NCBI RefSeq assembly: GCF_900111875.1
Contig: NZ_FOJU01000004.1
Coordinates: 340,574 to 404,573, forward strand
Direction: 5' to 3'
Source: Poseidonocella pacifica
Lineage (GTDB): Bacteria > Pseudomonadota > Alphaproteobacteria > Rhodobacterales > Rhodobacteraceae
Length of the DNA stretch: 64,000 nucleotides
The notes beneath the pieces are model-generated. The model worked only from the letters and a program-made list of their open reading frames with translations. It did not search any database and was not told the DNA's origin. A program made the position numbers and the translations under genes. Below, one piece after another: positions 27,953 to 36,415 of this stretch (positions within the stretch are counted from its first letter, which is position 1; every line of letters starts with the position of its first letter).

Positions 27953-28999
27953 ATGAAAAAGAACCGGTTGGGCCGGACGGATCTGATGGTGTCGGAGCTG
28001 TGCCTTGGATCCATGACCTGGGGGTCGCAAAACGATCTTGATCAGGCACACGCGCAGATCGACTTGGCGTTGGATCGCGGGATCAACTTCATCGACACGG
28101 CAGAAATGTACCCCACGACCCCGATCCACGAAGAGACGGTTGGTCGTACGGAGCGGATGATCGGTCTCTGGCTGGAGAAATACCCCGAGCGGCGCGATGA
28201 TATGGTTCTTGCCACCAAGCACTCTGGGGAAGGTTTCAAATATGCTCGCGGCGGCGCGCCGATCTCGGCGGAAACCATCCCGGAAACTGTCGAAGGCAAC
28301 CTGCGCCGGCTAAAGACGGATCACATTGACCTGTACCAATTTCACTGGCCCAACCGGGGAAGCTATGCCTTCCGCCAGAATTGGAGCTTCGATCCCACCG
28401 AGCAGAACCACGCCGAAACAGTGGACAACATGCACGAGGTGATGGAAGCGCTGGCCAAAGAGTGCAAGCGTGGCACGATCCGGCACTTCGGCCTGTCCAA
28501 CGAATCCGCTTGGGGCATGTCGCAGTGGGTGCGGCTCGCCGATGAGGGCGTTGGGCCCCGCGCCGTAAGTATCCAGAACGAATACTCCCTGCTGTGCCGC
28601 CTGTTCGACACGGATCTGGCAGAGCTTTGCCACCACGAGGATATCGGCCTGCTGGCCTATTCGCCGCTCGCTGCTGGCTTGCTGACTGGTAAATATCAGA
28701 ATGGTCGCGTGCCCGCTGGTTCACGCATGTCGATCAACGAAGAGCTTGGCGGGCGCAACACCCCGAATGCATTCGAAGCCGTGGCCGCCTATCAGCGGGT
28801 CGCCGACAAACACCGGCTCGATCTGGTCCAGATGTCGATTGCGTGGGCCAAGCAGCGGCCCTTCATGACGTCGGTCATCTTTGGTGCCACCAGCCTCGCG
28901 CAACTGCGCCTGATCATTGATGCGGCGGACCTGACCCTTCCGGAGGAGGTTTTGCTGGATATCGATATCGCGCACCGTGATTTCCCGATGCCCTACTGA
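27953..28999 (+). CDS. Aldo/keto reductase (Tas-like)
   Basis: A 348-residue NADPH-dependent reductase of the aldo/keto reductase fold, close in length and motifs to E. coli Tas. The N-terminus MKKNRLGRTDLMVSELCLGS is typical. The catalytic aspartate and tyrosine are in FIDTAEMYP, the lysine in LATKHS and the histidine region in LYQFHWPNRG. The start at 27953 has GGAG eight bases upstream; the frame is open further upstream but without a site. The physiological substrate cannot be told from the sequence. Its end overlaps the convergent nuclease-like gene by seven bases. Confidence 0.9.
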   Translation: MKKNRLGRTDLMVSELCLGSMTWGSQNDLDQAHAQIDLALDRGINFIDTAEMYPTTPIHEETVGRTERMIGLWLEKYPERRDDMVLATKHSGEGFKYARGGAPISAETIPETVEGNLRRLKTDHIDLYQFHWPNRGSYAFRQNWSFDPTEQNHAETVDNMHEVMEALAKECKRGTIRHFGLSNESAWGMSQWVRLADEGVGPRAVSIQNEYSLLCRLFDTDLAELCHHEDIGLLAYSPLAAGLLTGKYQNGRVPAGSRMSINEELGGRNTPNAFEAVAAYQRVADKHRLDLVQMSIAWAKQRPFMTSVIFGATSLAQLRLIIDAADLTLPEEVLLDIDIAHRDFPMPY

Positions 29000-29961
29000 G
29001 GACCCGTCGCGTCGAATTGCGCCCAGAGCAATCTGTGATCAGATAGGTGGTACCGTACGAAGGCGTCAAACCTCGTGCGTCCCTCCTGCTCCCATAGGTG
29101 CGAGAATACCGCGCCGTCGAAGTCAAACACCCCTGAGGTTTGAAAGGCGGCGCCTGCCTGACCGGGGAAGAAGGCGATTTGGTCATAGTGCGTATCGCCG
29201 CCCGTCGTCGTTCCGATCCGTGTCTGGTGCTTTGGGATGAACAGCCCCCGCCGCGTCAGCGCTTCGAATACCAGATCGCCCGGCTCTGCCTTCGGCATGT
29301 TCAGATCGCCAATGACAATGACATTGCGGGTGTATGCGAATTGGCTCTTGCGGTTGAGATCCGCCCAGCGGCCGAGTGCATAGTTCTCCAGTGCCCTGCG
29401 GTTTTCGTGATAGGTGCTGGATGATCCATAATAGAGGTGCGCATTCGCGATCGTGAGCCGCAGGCCCTCGCGGCGGAACGCCACCGCATAGGGATTCCGG
29501 TCGAAGCCATCAAACTTGCGATCTATCCCCGGCAGGCGGATGTACCGGGCCGACGCAGGCGGCACGGCGATTTCCCCGGCGAGTTCCAGAAGCTCAACCG
29601 CATCGCTGTCATAGAGAAAGGCCAGTCGCTCATTGTTCCCGCCCTTGTCGGTAAAGATCGCGCGCCAGCTCGAGGGCAGTCGTGCGCGGATCTGTTGCAA
29701 CGCAGTCGTGTCCTGTTTGACCTCCTGAAGCGCAACGAGATCGAACCAGCCGATGAGGGAAGCCATAATGTCGAGATCGCGCGGATCCCGCTGTTGACCG
29801 GGATCGCCAAGGTTGGCGATGTTCCAACTCGCCAGCAGAAGTTTCTCAGGTTGTCGCTGAGGTATCGCGCGCCCCGGTTGCTCCTGTCGCCACTGCTCCA
29901 GCGCGGCTATTTCTTCCGCAGGATCGTAGTCAAAGGGGTCGGGCCGGGGAAAGGGAGGCAT
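28993..29961 (-). CDS. Endonuclease/exonuclease/phosphatase-family protein
   Basis: A 322-residue EEP-fold protein. Catalytic-site elements are SWNIANLG (Asn), VALQEVKQD (Glu), NAHLYYGS, VIGDLNMPK (Asp/Asn) and a C-terminal LSDHRLLWAQF (Asp-His). The set is complete for a metal-dependent phosphodiesterase or nuclease. No signal peptide is present, so it is likely cytoplasmic. The substrate (DNA, RNA, lipid head group or nucleotide) cannot be chosen from motifs alone. GGGAGG overlaps the region immediately upstream of the start. Confidence 0.87.
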   Translation of the reverse strand: MPPFPRPDPFDYDPAEEIAALEQWRQEQPGRAIPQRQPEKLLLASWNIANLGDPGQQRDPRDLDIMASLIGWFDLVALQEVKQDTTALQQIRARLPSSWRAIFTDKGGNNERLAFLYDSDAVELLELAGEIAVPPASARYIRLPGIDRKFDGFDRNPYAVAFRREGLRLTIANAHLYYGSSSTYHENRRALENYALGRWADLNRKSQFAYTRNVIVIGDLNMPKAEPGDLVFEALTRRGLFIPKHQTRIGTTTGGDTHYDQIAFFPGQAGAAFQTSGVFDFDGAVFSHLWEQEGRTRFDAFVRYHLSDHRLLWAQFDATGPQ

Positions 29962-30155
29962 GAGGGCGCTCCGAAATGTTACGGTCCGGGGCAGCTTATC
30001 CCAGATCCGCGTGGGGCCTGATTCCGGATTTCCTTACGTTAGGTAAATCTGCCCTGCGGCCAATGGGCCACGCGATCCCCTCGTGAGGGCCGGCGGAATG
30101 GACAGGGGTCATCGGGTTGGCGATAGTGTGCCTAGAAATCTGCAGGAGTTTTCGA

Positions 30156-30401
30156 ATGACGCGTTGGCTAACATTGCTATGCATGCCGCTTCTGGCCGGG
30201 TGCATCGAAAGCGCGGGCGGCGCCACAAGTAGCGCGGGCATTCCTGCCGGGCCGACAGAATACATGGTGCTGAATGGGCGCATGAACTTTGAGGCATGCC
30301 GCCAATCCGGGGGCTTGATCATCCGCGATCCCGGCAACGCGATGGTGGCTTGCGATCCCACCGTGAAAGCTCCGCGCGAACTCGTGACCGAAGATCTCTA
30401 G
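30156..30401 (+). CDS. Small predicted lipoprotein
   Basis: An 81-residue product with a lipoprotein signal: MTRWLTLLCMPLLAGC, the cysteine at residue 16 fitting the LAGC lipobox. The mature part is about 65 residues with two further cysteines (EACRQ and VACDP) that may form a disulfide. I do not recognise a family. AGGAG lies seven bases before the ATG; the longer frame starting at 30117 lacks such a site. Its stop is shared as CTAG with the convergent DUF1624 gene. Confidence 0.7.
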   Translation: MTRWLTLLCMPLLAGCIESAGGATSSAGIPAGPTEYMVLNGRMNFEACRQSGGLIIRDPGNAMVACDPTVKAPRELVTEDL

Positions 30402-31075
30402 GCGCTCAAGTGGGCCCAAAGCCCGATCAGGCCAAGTAGCACTGGTTGGTGGATGAGGTAGATAATCAGACTGTGCCGCCCGGCCCATAGCGCGGGGCGG
30501 GTCCAACCGGGCGCAGGGGGCGTCTTCGAAAGCGGGTGCATCCGGGCCAGCGCGACCCCGAGCAGACACCACCCCGCCCATGGCAGCATCGGTTCATAGT
30601 CCATCGCGGCGCGCGGCGCGGTATGAAACCCGAGCCACATAAGCCATGTCTGGGTATGGACTGCGCCCCAGAGTTGCGGGGCGGTGAGCACTACAAGAGC
30701 CGCACTCAGCGTCGTCCAGATCGGTGCGCGCAGGAAAAGCAAAGCCAGCAGCGATGATGCCGCGATGGCATGCAAAATACCGAAATAGACAAATTGCCCG
30801 GGCGCATAGAGCCACGTCGCCACCGTGATCGCCAATGCGGCGGCGCTGATCTTGCAAAACCGTCGCCAGAACGGGCCCCAGCGAATGCCGCTCCCATGGG
30901 ACAGGGTCAGGGAAATGCCGGAAATGAGAAGGAAGCTCCCTGCGGTGATTATGGAGAGTAACCGCCAGTGGGCGAGCCGGGGCGTGAGGGGATCTATCAA
31001 TCCAAACAGCGCGAGATCGTACACCGTATGAAACAGGACCATTCCCAGCAGGGCCAGTGCCCGTGCCAGATCCAA
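30398..31075 (-). CDS. DUF1624 / heparan-alpha-glucosaminide N-acetyltransferase-like membrane protein
   Basis: At least 225 residues with six to seven hydrophobic segments. The family signature is at the very start (LDLARALALLGMVLFHTVYDLALFG) and a terminal hairpin reads RHSLIIYLIHQPVLLGLIG. The family is an acyltransferase-like membrane fold of uncertain role in bacteria. There is no ATG or GTG in the proper place. The listed start is a TTG, but the expected RIEA residues lie just before it, and the only further candidate is a CTG at 31099 with GAGGG eight bases upstream, overlapping the NUDIX stop (CTGA). The third gene of a DUF983-NUDIX-DUF1624 operon. Confidence 0.82.
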   Translation of the reverse strand: MDLARALALLGMVLFHTVYDLALFGLIDPLTPRLAHWRLLSIITAGSFLLISGISLTLSHGSGIRWGPFWRRFCKISAAALAITVATWLYAPGQFVYFGILHAIAASSLLALLFLRAPIWTTLSAALVVLTAPQLWGAVHTQTWLMWLGFHTAPRAAMDYEPMLPWAGWCLLGVALARMHPLSKTPPAPGWTRPALWAGRHSLIIYLIHQPVLLGLIGLWAHLSA

Positions 31076-31095
31076 TGCCTCGATCCGTTCAGCAC

Positions 31096-31776
31096 TCAGG
31101 GGAGCGGCCCTCGACGTCCGAGGCGGAGAAAGTGGCTCTCCTCATCGGAATTGCGAAAGAAGGGTACCGAAGGGGGCGGGGCCGGATCGTCGATGCGCGA
31201 AGCCACTTCGGCCAGTACCACCTCGGTGATAAAGGGCAGGTCGAGCTTTTCGGTCTCGTCCAGCGGAACCCAAGACAATGCCGACAATTCATCTTCGGCA
31301 TGGGTGAAATCGTCTGGGTCTGAACTGAGCTGTTCGGCATCCAAAAGAAAAAACCTCGCGTCGAACCGGCGTGTGCGTCCCGGTGGCGTGATCGCGCGAA
31401 AGACGAAACGCATCCCCGAGGCGGAGGGGCGATGGCCCGTTGCCGCGAATCGCGCCCAGTCGGGCGGTGCGTCGGGCCAGTCTCCCGGGGTGCCGAGGAT
31501 CAGCCCGGTCTCCTCCCAAAGTTCACGCACCGCCGCCGCGGCCAGTGCGCCGCTGATTGTCGGATCGCACCCTTCGGCAAGCCGCTCTAGGCATATCCGC
31601 TCGGGCAGACCGCGCAAAGGAACCTCGGCATCGCCCGGATCAACCGCGCCGCCGGGGAAAACCATCTTGTCGGGCATGAAGGCGGCCTTGCTGCCCCGCC
31701 GGCCCATCAGGACCTTGGGGGAGTGCGCCCGATCGCGAAGCACAATCACGGTTGCCGCATCGCGCACCACGGTCAT
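31096..31776 (-). CDS. NUDIX hydrolase (NUDT19-like)
   Basis: A 226-residue NUDIX protein. The fold starts with RDAATVIVLRD, then the MPDKMVFPGGAVDPGD loop and, after an insertion of about 35 residues, a Nudix-box helix AAAAVRELWEETGLIL with the RExxEE metal ligands. The long insertion and the missing early glutamate resemble the NUDT19/NUDT7 type, enzymes acting on CoA derivatives; this is an inference. The RFVFRAITP and LSALSWVPLDET strands are typical. It starts six bases after the DUF983 gene's neighbour boundary and overlaps the likely start of the DUF1624 gene. Confidence 0.87.
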   Translation of the reverse strand: MTVVRDAATVIVLRDRAHSPKVLMGRRGSKAAFMPDKMVFPGGAVDPGDAEVPLRGLPERICLERLAEGCDPTISGALAAAAVRELWEETGLILGTPGDWPDAPPDWARFAATGHRPSASGMRFVFRAITPPGRTRRFDARFFLLDAEQLSSDPDDFTHAEDELSALSWVPLDETEKLDLPFITEVVLAEVASRIDDPAPPPSVPFFRNSDEESHFLRLGRRGPLP

Positions 31777-31782
31777 GAGGGG

Positions 31783-32244
31783 TCAAGCCTGCGCAAAACC
31801 GTGCATGCGCCGGGACCATTGAATTCCGACCACCACTCCCTTGAGCCGGGGCAGAAGGTAAAGCGACAGGCCCACGCACCCGACCGCAAAGATGGTGAAA
31901 AGCGTCATCGGTTCAGGCCGCCACGTCACAAAGACCGTATGCAGCAGCGGCGCCATCAGGTGTCCGACGATCAGAATCGTGAGATAGGCGGGGCCATCGT
32001 CCGCGCGGTGATGGTACAGGTCCTCATGGCAGACGGGACAGATATCCCGCACCTTGAGATAGCTCTTGAACATCGGACCCGATCCGCAATTCGGACAACG
32101 CCGCCGCCAGCCACGCCAAACCGAGCGTTTCAGGGGGCGGTTATCCTCGGGCAACGACAGGTCTTCTGGCGGTTGCTCTTCGGTTCCCGCGAACTGCATC
32201 AGTTCGGGGTCCCTCGTGTTCTTGATGTCTGCAACTTGGTGCAT
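31783..32244 (-). CDS. DUF983 membrane protein
   Basis: About 153 residues. Two CxxC knuckles (RRCPNCGSG and DICPVCHED), a YHHRADDGPAYLTI block and two C-terminal hydrophobic segments define the DUF983 family of small zinc-ribbon membrane proteins. Function is unknown. The start is uncertain: ATG at 32244 is chosen, while a GTG at 32277 and an ATG at 32199 are in frame and none has a clear ribosome site. It is the first gene of an operon with the NUDIX and DUF1624 genes, separated from NUDIX by six bases. Confidence 0.85.
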   Translation of the reverse strand: MHQVADIKNTRDPELMQFAGTEEQPPEDLSLPEDNRPLKRSVWRGWRRRCPNCGSGPMFKSYLKVRDICPVCHEDLYHHRADDGPAYLTILIVGHLMAPLLHTVFVTWRPEPMTLFTIFAVGCVGLSLYLLPRLKGVVVGIQWSRRMHGFAQA

Positions 32245-32415
32245 CTGCGCGTATCCCGTCCATGCCCCTCGCCTCACAAAGTAGACACTCGGCGCGCAAT
32301 GAGAAGGGCGGACAGGGCTCTTGCGTCGGGATGTCGCAAATTTCCGGGTCTGCTGCGACGGAATGCGATGTCGCCTGCGTATAGATCGGCAAATGGGCTC
32401 CGGGTGGAGGGTAAG

Positions 32416-32625
32416 ATGAAGGACGAAATCAAGGCAGGGGTTCTGAGCGTGGCCATTGGACTGGCCATTCTGATTGGGGCCTTATGCCCGCCGGGGCCAT
32501 TTGGTGGCGATGGGTTGCACGAAAGTGGCTACTCGGCGCAGCACGATTTGACGAAAAGTGCCAAGGGGCCGCGCGTTCATATGTCGGGGGTCGTGGGCGC
32601 GCTCGGGGCCGTATCTCCGGGATGA
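32416..32625 (+). CDS. Small single-pass membrane protein of unknown function
   Basis: A 69-residue product. Residues about 6-27 (AGVLSVAIGLAILIGALCPP) form one membrane segment or an uncleaved signal; the rest is a short polar tail with no known motif. GGAGG stands five bases upstream of the ATG, an excellent ribosome site. A 7-bp hairpin with a tetraloop follows seven bases after the stop. These two signals, rather than homology, support it as a real gene. Confidence 0.55.
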   Translation: MKDEIKAGVLSVAIGLAILIGALCPPGPFGGDGLHESGYSAQHDLTKSAKGPRVHMSGVVGALGAVSPG

Positions 32626-32631
32626 GGTTTG

Positions 32632-32649
32632 CGCCCCTTGCGAGGGGCG
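32632..32649 (+). terminator. Hairpin after the small membrane protein gene
   Basis: CGCCCCT pairs perfectly with AGGGGCG around a TGCG tetraloop. It separates the small membrane gene from the sigma-factor operon. It is followed by TGAAAAA, so on this strand it lacks a T tract. Confidence 0.5.
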
Positions 32650-32676
32650 TGAAAAACAGGAACTCTGCTTGGCGAG

Positions 32677-33261
32677 ATGCCGATGCCTTTCGATGCCCAG
32701 AGCGATGCTACGGATGACGCGCTTCTGGCGCGGTTCGCGCGTGGTGACAGGGTGGCGGCGCAAAGCCTGACCCTTCGGTTGACGCCAAGGGCCTTTGCGC
32801 AGGCAAAGCGGATGCTGAACGATGTCACCGAGGCCGAGGATGTGGCGCAGGAGGCGATGTTGCGCCTTTGGCGGATTGCACCCGATTGGCGCCCCGGAGA
32901 GGCAAAGGTGACGACGTGGCTTTATCGTGTGGTGGCCAACCTCTGCACCGATCGACTGCGCCGCCGCCGAGGGGTTGGGCTGGACGCGATCGCGGAACCA
33001 GAGGACCCGGCGCCCGGAGCAGAGCGGTTGTTGCAGGATCGGGATCGGGCCTCCGCGCTTGAGACCGCACTACAGGCCTTGCCGGAACGTCAGCGGGAAG
33101 CGGTCGTCCTGCGCCATCTCGACGGGTGCGCGAACCCGGAAATCGCGGAGATCATGGGCGTGGGCGTCGAGGCCGTCGAAAGCCTTATTGCGCGCGGGAA
33201 ACGGAAATTGTCGGAACTGCTCGGCGGCGCGAAGGACGAGCTGGGATATGAGGAGACCTGA
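32677..33261 (+). CDS. ECF-type RNA polymerase sigma factor
   Basis: A 194-residue sigma factor with only regions 2 and 4. Region 2 is DVTEAEDVAQEAMLRLWR to TTWLYRVVANLCTDRLRR, and region 4 is LPERQREAVVLRHLDG with the helix-turn-helix NPEIAEIMGVGVEAVESL. An in-frame second ATG at 32683 is an equally likely start. It is followed at once by a small single-pass protein and a periplasmic metal-sensor-like protein, the layout of CnrH-type regulation, in which the sigma factor is held by a membrane anti-sigma complex. The signal is not known; the sensor family suggests metal stress. Confidence 0.9.
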   Translation: MPMPFDAQSDATDDALLARFARGDRVAAQSLTLRLTPRAFAQAKRMLNDVTEAEDVAQEAMLRLWRIAPDWRPGEAKVTTWLYRVVANLCTDRLRRRRGVGLDAIAEPEDPAPGAERLLQDRDRASALETALQALPERQREAVVLRHLDGCANPEIAEIMGVGVEAVESLIARGKRKLSELLGGAKDELGYEET

Positions 33262-33262
33262 G

Positions 33263-33601
33263 ATGACCGGGACGGACGAAAACCTGGATCGGCACTTCAC
33301 CGCGGCGCGGGCCGAGCGGGAGCCAGATGACGCCTTGCTGGCCCGGGTATTGAGCGATGCGCTTCGGGTACAGGCGGAATGGGAGCGCCCTGCGCCCCGA
33401 GCATGGCCCTCCCTGAAGGAAATCTTTGGCGGTTGGCCAAGCCTTGCAGGCGCGGCGCTTGCCGGGGTTGCGGGCTTCTGGATCGGCGTCGCCCCGCCGC
33501 AATCGTTCGACACGCTGGCCTATGAGATGCTCGGGCTTGAGACGACAGAGGCCGTTCTGGACCCGGTGAGCGGGTTCGGATTCGACCTGATCGAAGGATA
33601 G
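33263..33601 (+). CDS. Putative single-pass anti-sigma factor (CnrY-like position)
   Basis: A 112-residue protein with a cytosolic N-terminal half (about 57 residues, Arg/Glu-rich helices), one membrane segment (about residues 58-77, LAGAALAGVAGFWIGVAPP) and a short periplasmic tail. No zinc-binding HxxxCxxC motif is visible, so it is not a ZAS-type anti-sigma. I do not recognise the sequence itself; the call rests on topology and on its place between the sigma factor and the CnrX-like sensor. AGGAG lies seven bases upstream and the gene begins one base after the sigma stop, so they are coupled. Confidence 0.65.
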   Translation: MTGTDENLDRHFTAARAEREPDDALLARVLSDALRVQAEWERPAPRAWPSLKEIFGGWPSLAGAALAGVAGFWIGVAPPQSFDTLAYEMLGLETTEAVLDPVSGFGFDLIEG

Positions 33602-33604
33602 AGA

Positions 33605-34054
33605 ATGACCAAAGACTGGACGCGCAAAGCTCTCCTGGCATCGGTGGCGATCAACTTGCTGGTGCTTGGGCTTGTCCTTGGGATGGTGTGGCGCTTTGGC
33701 GGACCTGAGCGCGATGACCGCCGGCCGCCATCTGTCAGCGGCGCGCTTTATACCCGCGCCCTCGCGCCCGAGGTACGCAAGGATCTGCACGAGCGGATGC
33801 GGGCACGGGTAGGAACAGGCGAAGACAGGTTCGAGGGCTACGCGGAAATGATCGAAGCGCTGCGCGCTGAGCCGTTCGATCCCGAAGCGATCAGGACGCT
33901 GCTCACCGAACAGTCGCTGGATGCCGAAGCGAGGATGGCCGAAGGGCGTCAGGTTCTGGCGGATTATCTCGCCACCGCGCCCGCGGAAGCGCGCACCGCA
34001 TTTGCTGACCGGTTGGAAGAAACGCTCGACCGGATCACCAAGAAGAAGCGCTAG
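33605..34054 (+). CDS. Periplasmic heavy-metal sensor-like protein (CnrX/Spy-like)
   Basis: A 149-residue protein with an N-terminal membrane anchor (ALLASVAINLLVLGLVLGMV) and a helical hairpin rich in Arg, Glu and Ala, the pattern of the heavy-metal-resistance/CnrX family. No cluster of histidines or methionines for metal binding is obvious, so the natural signal could be something other than a metal. It lies four bases after the putative anti-sigma gene in the same operon and would transmit the periplasmic signal to it. Its stop is shared as CTAG with the convergent irr gene. Confidence 0.75.
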   Translation: MTKDWTRKALLASVAINLLVLGLVLGMVWRFGGPERDDRRPPSVSGALYTRALAPEVRKDLHERMRARVGTGEDRFEGYAEMIEALRAEPFDPEAIRTLLTEQSLDAEARMAEGRQVLADYLATAPAEARTAFADRLEETLDRITKKKR

Positions 34055-34470
34055 GTCTTGCGGCGTAGCCTGATGACGACATCCACGGAGGCAATCTCCG
34101 CCCCTTCGGGGGCGTCGGGAAGCCGGGCAATCTGCAGGTCTTCGGAGGGCGCGTCGCTGAGATGCCCGTCATCTTCCCAGAAGAAATGGGGGTGATCGTG
34201 GGTGTTGGTGTCGAAATAGCTGCGAGAGCCGTCCACGGTCACTTCCTGAATGAGGCCGGCATCGCAGAAAGCACGCAGAGTGTTGTAAACCGTGGCGAGC
34301 GAGACCTGCTCCCCCTCTTCCTTTACTGCGCCAAAAAGACTTTCGGCCGTGACATGGCGGTGCCGCCCGTCGCCGATCAGAAGCGTCGCAAGCGCCACGC
34401 GCTGTCGGGTCGGGCGTAGCCCGGCACCCGCGAGCCATTCGCTTCCACGTCTCAACTCTTCCGAAGTCAT
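34051..34470 (-). CDS. irr: Iron response regulator Irr (Fur family)
   Basis: A 139-residue Fur-superfamily protein. An N-terminal winged helix (GLRPTRQRVALATLL, VSLATVYNTLRAFCDAGLI) is followed by a dimerisation domain with HDHPHFFW, which resembles the haem-linked histidine cluster of Irr. In alphaproteobacteria Irr represses iron-consuming pathways under iron limitation and is inactivated or degraded on haem binding. The conserved location, divergent from fabA-fabB-fabI, supports Irr over Fur, Zur or PerR. Its promoter overlaps that of fabA. Confidence 0.9.
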   Translation of the reverse strand: MTSEELRRGSEWLAGAGLRPTRQRVALATLLIGDGRHRHVTAESLFGAVKEEGEQVSLATVYNTLRAFCDAGLIQEVTVDGSRSYFDTNTHDHPHFFWEDDGHLSDAPSEDLQIARLPDAPEGAEIASVDVVIRLRRKT

Positions 34471-34496
34471 CTTCTCTCCAGCGCTTATTTAGATAG

Positions 34497-34536
34497 TATA
34501 TAGTCCGTCCCGAAGGGGAATTTCAATTGCTATAAG
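34497..34536. promoter_or_regulatory. Overlapping divergent promoters of irr and fabA
   Basis: On the minus strand TTGAAA (34521-34526) and TATATA (34497-34502) are 18 bases apart and fit an irr promoter. On the plus strand TGCTATAAG (34528-34536) is an extended -10 for fabA. The two are adjacent, so polymerases could compete. No convincing TTTAGAA-type Irr box is visible. Confidence 0.5.
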
Positions 34537-34653
34537 GGACATGGCCCTGTTGCGCGGTCGTGCCGATGCGCCCTTGCCACGCCGCGTTACCCGATGTTAG
34601 ACCGCGTGGAACCGAGAGATCCGAGCGATCACGAACCAGAAAGGCGTGCCCGA

Positions 34654-35163
34654 ATGGCCGATTTTCCGACCAGTTTCGACAAGGACGACCTGCTGAAATG
34701 CGCCCGTGGCGAGCTTTTTGGCCCCGGAAACGCACAGCTTCCCGCCCCGCCGATGCTGATGATGGACCGCATTACCGAGGTCTCCGCTGATGGCGGCGAA
34801 CACGGCAAAGGGCACATCGTTGCCGAATTCGACATCCACCCGGACCTTTGGTTTTTCGAGTGCCATTTCCCGGGCAACCCCATCATGCCGGGCTGTCTCG
34901 GGCTTGACGGCTTGTGGCAACTGACCGGGTTCAACCTCGGTTGGCGCGGCTGGCAGGGACGTGGCTATGCGCTCGGCGTCGGAGAGGTGAAGCTTACCGG
35001 CATGGTCCGGCCAGACCGCAAGAAGCTGACCTACTTCGTCGATTTCACCAAGGCCGTACAGACGCGGCGCCTTACCATGGGTGTGGCCGACGGACGTGTG
35101 GAAGCCGACGGCGATGTGATCTATCAAGTCAAAGACATGAAGGTCGCTCTCTCCGAGAGCTGA
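34654..35163 (+). CDS. fabA: 3-hydroxydecanoyl-ACP dehydratase/isomerase FabA
   Basis: A 169-residue hot-dog enzyme that dehydrates 3-hydroxyacyl-ACP and isomerises the ten-carbon product, feeding unsaturated fatty acid synthesis. The active-site histidine is in [14 protein letters not shown] and the aspartate in [13 protein letters not shown]. The length is typical. The ATG at 34654 matches the family N-terminus ([17 protein letters not shown]), and the frame upstream is not conserved-looking. The promoter lies about 115 bases upstream, leaving a rather long leader. fabB follows after 22 bases. Confidence 0.96.
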   Translation: MADFPTSFDKDDLLKCARGELFGPGNAQLPAPPMLMMDRITEVSADGGEHGKGHIVAEFDIHPDLWFFECHFPGNPIMPGCLGLDGLWQLTGFNLGWRGWQGRGYALGVGEVKLTGMVRPDRKKLTYFVDFTKAVQTRRLTMGVADGRVEADGDVIYQVKDMKVALSES

Positions 35164-35185
35164 CCGGGCAGGCAGGGAGGCAGCC

Positions 35186-36412
35186 ATGCGTCGCGTCGTC
35201 GTGACAGGACTGGGCGTTGTTTCGTCCATCGGCAACAATGCGGAGGAGGTTCTGGCCTCCTTGAAAGCCGGGAAATCCGGCATCCGTGCCAATGAAGCTA
35301 TGGCGGAACACGGATTCCGCAGCCAGATCGCGGGCGATCTCAAGATCGATGTCGCCGAGCATGTGGACAAGCGAACCTTGCGGTTCATGGGTCCGGGCGC
35401 CGCCTATGCCCATATCGCGCTTAGCCAGGCCATCGCCGATGCGGGTCTGGAGGAAAGTGATGTCGTCAACCCGCGCACCGGTGTCGTCGCCGGGTCGGGA
35501 GGCCCCTCAACATCCGCAATGTTCGCGGCGCATCAAACCGTGCTCAAGACCGGGGCGACCAAGCGCATCGGGCCCTTTGCCGTGCCCAAATGCATGTCCT
35601 CGACCATCTCGGCGAACCTGTCGACGGCCTTCAAGATCAAGGGCGTCAACTATTCCATCACGTCGGCCTGTTCGACGTCGCTGCACTGTATCGGCAACGC
35701 GGCAGAACAGATCATGCTCGGCAAGCAGGACGTAATGTTCGCAGGTGGCGGCGAAGAGTTGGACTGGACCCTGTCGTGCCTCTTCGACGCGATGGGCGCG
35801 ATGTCATCCAAGTTCAACGACACGCCCGAAAAGGCCTCCCGCGCCTTTGACAAGGATCGTGACGGGTTCGTCATTTCAGGGGGCGGTGCAATGCTTGTCC
35901 TCGAAGAGTTGGAGCACGCCAAGGCCCGCGGCGCCAAGATCTATGCCGAAGTGACGGGCTATGGCGCGACTTCCGACGGACATGACATGGTTGCCCCCTC
36001 CGGGGAGGGCGGCGAACGGGCGATGCGGATCGCGCTCGATACGCTGCAGGACCGGAAGGTCGGCTACATCAACGCCCATGGCACTTCGACCCCGGTCGGC
36101 GATGTCGGCGAGATCGAAGCCGTGCGCCGTGTCTTTGGCGAGGGGTCCACCCCGCCGGTATCCTCCACCAAATCAATGACGGGCCATAGCCAAGGCGCAA
36201 CCGGTGCGCAGGAGGCGGTCTATTGTCTTCTGATGTTGGAGCATGATTTCATCGCGCCATCGATCAACGTGGAAAACCTCGATCCTGCGCTCAAGCCGGA
36301 AGAGATCGCCACATCGCTGGTCGAGAATGCGGGGCTTGATACGGTAATGACGAACAGCTTCGGGTTCGGCGGCACCAACGGGTCCATGTTGCTCAGCAAA
36401 TTTCAGGGATAG
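35186..36412 (+). CDS. fabB: Beta-ketoacyl-ACP synthase I FabB
   Basis: A 408-residue condensing enzyme with the catalytic Cys-His-His set: [24 protein letters not shown] and [12 protein letters not shown]. With FabA it elongates the cis-unsaturated intermediate, the anaerobic unsaturated fatty acid route. GGGAGG precedes the ATG. It is followed by fabI after three bases, so fabA, fabB and fabI form one operon. Confidence 0.96.
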   Translation: MRRVVVTGLGVVSSIGNNAEEVLASLKAGKSGIRANEAMAEHGFRSQIAGDLKIDVAEHVDKRTLRFMGPGAAYAHIALSQAIADAGLEESDVVNPRTGVVAGSGGPSTSAMFAAHQTVLKTGATKRIGPFAVPKCMSSTISANLSTAFKIKGVNYSITSACSTSLHCIGNAAEQIMLGKQDVMFAGGGEELDWTLSCLFDAMGAMSSKFNDTPEKASRAFDKDRDGFVISGGGAMLVLEELEHAKARGAKIYAEVTGYGATSDGHDMVAPSGEGGERAMRIALDTLQDRKVGYINAHGTSTPVGDVGEIEAVRRVFGEGSTPPVSSTKSMTGHSQGATGAQEAVYCLLMLEHDFIAPSINVENLDPALKPEEIATSLVENAGLDTVMTNSFGFGGTNGSMLLSKFQG

Positions 36413-36415
36413 GTC

